A stretch of DNA of 40,608 nt from assembly GCA_000482145.1 (NCBI GenBank), contig AUXH01000108.1, forward strand, positions 1-40,608, written 5' to 3'. How positions within the stretch are numbered: position 1 is the first letter of the stretch; every line of letters starts with the position of its first letter. This document shows, one piece after another, positions 38,489-40,608 of this stretch. The notes under the pieces are model-generated. The model saw nothing but the letters and a program-made list of their open reading frames with translations. It ran no database searches and had not been told where the DNA came from. The position numbers and the translations under genes were made by a program. This DNA comes from Strigomonas culicis. Its lineage: Eukaryota > Euglenozoa > Kinetoplastea > Trypanosomatida > Trypanosomatidae.

Positions 38489-39577
38489 CTACACCACGCC
38501 CTGGGAAATGAGCGACTCTCGGATGGAGACCGCCTTCCGTATAATGTTGTCCGCGTCGATGCGCGGCAAGAAATTCAGCCGCCGTATAATATCCTCCGCG
38601 TCGCACTCAATGAGGTCCTCCGTCATCTCTGCCAAAATGGCGAGGCACACGTAGGGGTGCAGCGTGAAGCTGCTGCTCTCCCACGAGTCCGCGAGATAGT
38701 AGTCCCAGAGCCGGAAGAGGTCGTCCTCGTGCAGCCGCCCCGCGAGCAGCGAGTCCAGCAGCCCGGGCACCCACCGCAGCGCCGGGATGCCCTCCGCGAA
38801 AAAGTGCTGGTACAGCAGCTGGTTGGCCGCGCGGAAGGCGGCGAGAAAGGTGCCGCAGTGCACCTGCATCGAGCGCGCGTCCTGCAGCACGTTGCCGCTA
38901 TGACAGAGAAGGTGGTACACCATGCGGGTGCAGAAGAACGTATCGCGCGGCTGGTCGCAGAGCCGATCAAAGGGGAGCGCCAGGCGCACGAGCACCTCCA
39001 CGTGGTCGGGTGCCGCGTCGCAGTAGGTGGCCTGCAGCGCGCACAGCGCGGTCTGCATCTGTCGCCGCCGGGTGAGGTCGCTGTCGTACGGCGGCGTCCG
39101 CCGCAGCGCCACAAAGGCGCCCGCCCACGCGAGGTGGCTGTCTGACTCCACGCGGCCGTCGCAGCGGCCGCCGTGGGCGCAGGCGCTCTGCGCCTCACTG
39201 AGGAGCGGCACGGAGCGGCGGCTGGCCGGGAGCAGCATCTGCGGCGCGGCCGCCACCCACGACGGCAGCGCGTCCTCCGCGCCGGCAGGGGCCACGCCCT
39301 CCCACCACAGCGCGTGGGTCGCGAGGAGCGAGTTGAAGTCCTTCTCGAGCACGCGCTCCATCGACATCTCCGTCGACTTGTCCGTCTGCACGACGCCGAG
39401 GAGATAGCGGTAGACGATGCTGCGGTACGAGTCGGGGATGCCACGACGCGCGGCCTCGCGCAGCTTGTTCATGTTCATCATCACCTCGCCGTCCAGCAGC
39501 TCCTCAAAGACGTCGTTGCGGTGGTCGCCCTCAGGGAGGAGGGGACTACCCGGGGGGCTCGCAGCCGCGGCGGCCAT
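38489..39577 (-). CDS. TBC-domain (RabGAP-like) protein, possibly catalytically unusual
   Basis: Predicted 362 residues from ATG 39577; a GTG two codons earlier is in frame but not a likely start. The N-terminal TBC signature is FEELLDGE, then LREAARRGIPDSYRSIVYRYLLGV (about 36-62). The C-terminal one is WVPGLLDSLL, then LHEDDLFRLWDYYLAD (about 265-300), followed by helices ending RIDADNIIRKAVSIRESL. TBC domains stimulate GTP hydrolysis by Rab proteins using an Arg finger (IxxDxxR) and a Gln finger (YxQ). Here the position after the first block reads VLEKDFNSLL, with Ser where Arg is expected, and no YxQ phrase is visible where it should be (MVYHLLCHSGNVLQ instead). The overall plan and short length recall TBC1D7, but orthology is not claimed. 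It may be a non-catalytic or divergent GAP. Confidence 0.75.
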   Translation of the reverse strand: MAAAAASPPGSPLLPEGDHRNDVFEELLDGEVMMNMNKLREAARRGIPDSYRSIVYRYLLGVVQTDKSTEMSMERVLEKDFNSLLATHALWWEGVAPAGAEDALPSWVAAAPQMLLPASRRSVPLLSEAQSACAHGGRCDGRVESDSHLAWAGAFVALRRTPPYDSDLTRRRQMQTALCALQATYCDAAPDHVEVLVRLALPFDRLCDQPRDTFFCTRMVYHLLCHSGNVLQDARSMQVHCGTFLAAFRAANQLLYQHFFAEGIPALRWVPGLLDSLLAGRLHEDDLFRLWDYYLADSWESSSFTLHPYVCLAILAEMTEDLIECDAEDIIRRLNFLPRIDADNIIRKAVSIRESLISQGVV

Positions 39578-39921
39578 CGCCACGGGAGAAACGAGAGAAA
39601 AAAGGAAAATAAAAAAAAAAGGATGTGTGAGACACAGAATTCACACTTGCTGGATATTGAGACGCACCCAAGAGATAGAGAAACAGAGGAAAAATAATAA
39701 GAGGCAAACAATAGATGGAGAATGAGGGAAGTGCAAACGGCCAGAGATGGAGGTGGCGGCAATACGCCATGGCACTGTGCTACTTCAGTGTGCTTGTGTT
39801 GGGATAGTGACAGTTCGACATTCTGTTGATTCATATAAAGTAAGGATCACGTGGGTGTTAATAATGGTCAGAGTAAAACCAACAATAGTAAAAAGTCCCC
39901 CCCAAAGAAAAATAATTAACT
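39578..39921. other. Intergenic spacer, ZZ gene to TBC gene
   Basis: AT-rich spacer. A long minus-strand pyrimidine tract (39634-39584) lies directly before the TBC start but contains no AG between it and the ATG. The nearest candidate acceptor is CCAG at 39651-39650, itself behind another tract (about 39705-39673), giving a leader of about 72 bases. Confidence 0.55.
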
Positions 39922-40608
39922 TCACATTTGACTAAGAAGGTGTTCAACGGCCAAAACACCAAGCAACCCACGCATGTTTATGGGAACAGCAGCGGTGAAA
40001 GTGTGCGCGGCACCGTCAGGACCACTGTGCGTGAGCCACAGATCCTTTGTGATCATACATTCCACGCACAGGTTGTACCCAGGTCGAGGGCATTGGTTGC
40101 AGTGGTAGAAGTGATGATTAAAAACGGTGGACCCGAATCCATTGCATGCACACGTCGCATACGGCGCGCTGCCGTACCACTCTTCCTGGTTCTCGATGAT
40201 GGGGAAGCCGCACCTGTTGCGCAGCACGGTGGACATGTCCGTGAAGCTGTGCCTGCCTTCTTCGTGATCGGTGTGCTTACCATCCCAACACGCACCGCAG
40301 AGATCGTAGTCACCACACGCGTTGCAGCGGTACCACTTACTGCTGTTGGGATACACATCTGCCTTGCACATGTCACAAATGATATGAGATACACTCATTA
40401 TGCAATCCCTGTGCTTGGCGCGCAAGTTCACCACCGCCTCCAGGAAGACGCTCATGTCGGTGAAGCTGTGCGTACCATTTGCGTGCCGCGCTGTCTCTCT
40501 CTCAAAGCAGGTGCGGCAGAAGTTGCAGTCCTCGCACTCGTGGCAGCGGAACCAGCTCGCGCAGTCCAGCACCTTGTCACACGATTCGCAATGCTGGTCG
40601 CATGCCAG
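39922..40608 (-). CDS. Tandem ZZ-type zinc-finger protein, N-terminus beyond the window
   Basis: Partial: the frame is open to the right edge and no ATG start is seen, so only the C-terminal 228 residues or so are present. Three ZZ-like units follow one another. Unit one begins at the edge (CDQHCESCDK, then SWFRCHECEDCNFCRTCF). Unit two is classic (ICDMCKADVYP, then KWYRCNACGDYDLCGACW). Unit three is divergent (ATCACNGFG, then HFYHCNQCPRPGYNLCVECM). Each unit is followed by a His-containing closing strand: THSFTDMS, RHSFTDMS and AHTFTAAV. ZZ fingers bind two zinc ions and recognise N-terminal peptides or SUMO-like or histone tails; arrays are unusual. The C-terminal MRGLLGVLAVEHLL is hydrophobic. 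The family is firm; the role is unknown. Confidence 0.85.
   Translation of the reverse strand: MACDQHCESCDKVLDCASWFRCHECEDCNFCRTCFERETARHANGTHSFTDMSVFLEAVVNLRAKHRDCIMSVSHIICDMCKADVYPNSSKWYRCNACGDYDLCGACWDGKHTDHEEGRHSFTDMSTVLRNRCGFPIIENQEEWYGSAPYATCACNGFGSTVFNHHFYHCNQCPRPGYNLCVECMITKDLWLTHSGPDGAAHTFTAAVPINMRGLLGVLAVEHLLSQM

Overview
The window looks like a kinetoplastid (trypanosomatid) nuclear chromosome segment. All fifteen protein genes supported here lie head-to-tail on the minus strand. None needs an intron. The coding regions are very GC-rich with long low-complexity insertions, and they alternate with short AT-rich spacers. Most spacers carry a pyrimidine tract (on the minus strand) followed by an AG just upstream of the next ATG, which is the layout expected of polycistronic transcription units processed by spliced-leader trans-splicing. 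The gene content is ordinary eukaryotic housekeeping plus flagellar and kinetoplastid-style hypothetical proteins. The genus cannot be fixed from sequence reading alone.

Layout in plus-strand coordinates (transcription runs from high to low): 1-711 AT-rich flank with dinucleotide repeats; 712-2007 membrane J-domain protein; 2383-10098 very large TRAPPC10/Trs130-like candidate; 10484-12169 RanBP2-type zinc finger plus 2H phosphoesterase (ASCC1/AKAP7-like); 12411-16768 ATRX/Rad54-class SNF2 ATPase broken by one apparent frameshift; 17148-17774 axonemal dynein light chain LC1; 18108-19802 F-box-like/kelch protein; 20275-22587 leucine-rich-repeat protein; 22885-24288 meiotic MND1 with a long basic tail; 24673-26105 Gln-rich hypothetical, also broken by one apparent frameshift; 26416-28311 RFC1 without a BRCT region; 29128-32661 and 35557-38175 large disordered hypotheticals; 33184-35277 possible CCZ1-like longin-fold protein; 38489-39577 TBC-domain protein; 39922 to the right edge, a tandem ZZ zinc-finger protein cut by the window end.

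The genes do not form a functional operon. In such genomes neighbours share a transcript, not a pathway. There are loose themes: membrane traffic (TRAPPC10-like, CCZ1-like, TBC) and DNA transactions (SNF2, MND1, RFC1).

The most useful points for a second look are two apparent one-base frameshifts of the same polarity in GC-rich coding sequence, the zinc finger/2H fusion, the BRCT-less RFC1, the tailed MND1, a TBC protein without a recognisable arginine finger, and three evenly spaced A-[ST]-L-L motifs in the 872-residue hypothetical. I did not find a convincing new multi-gene system, mobile element, RNA gene or CRISPR array.
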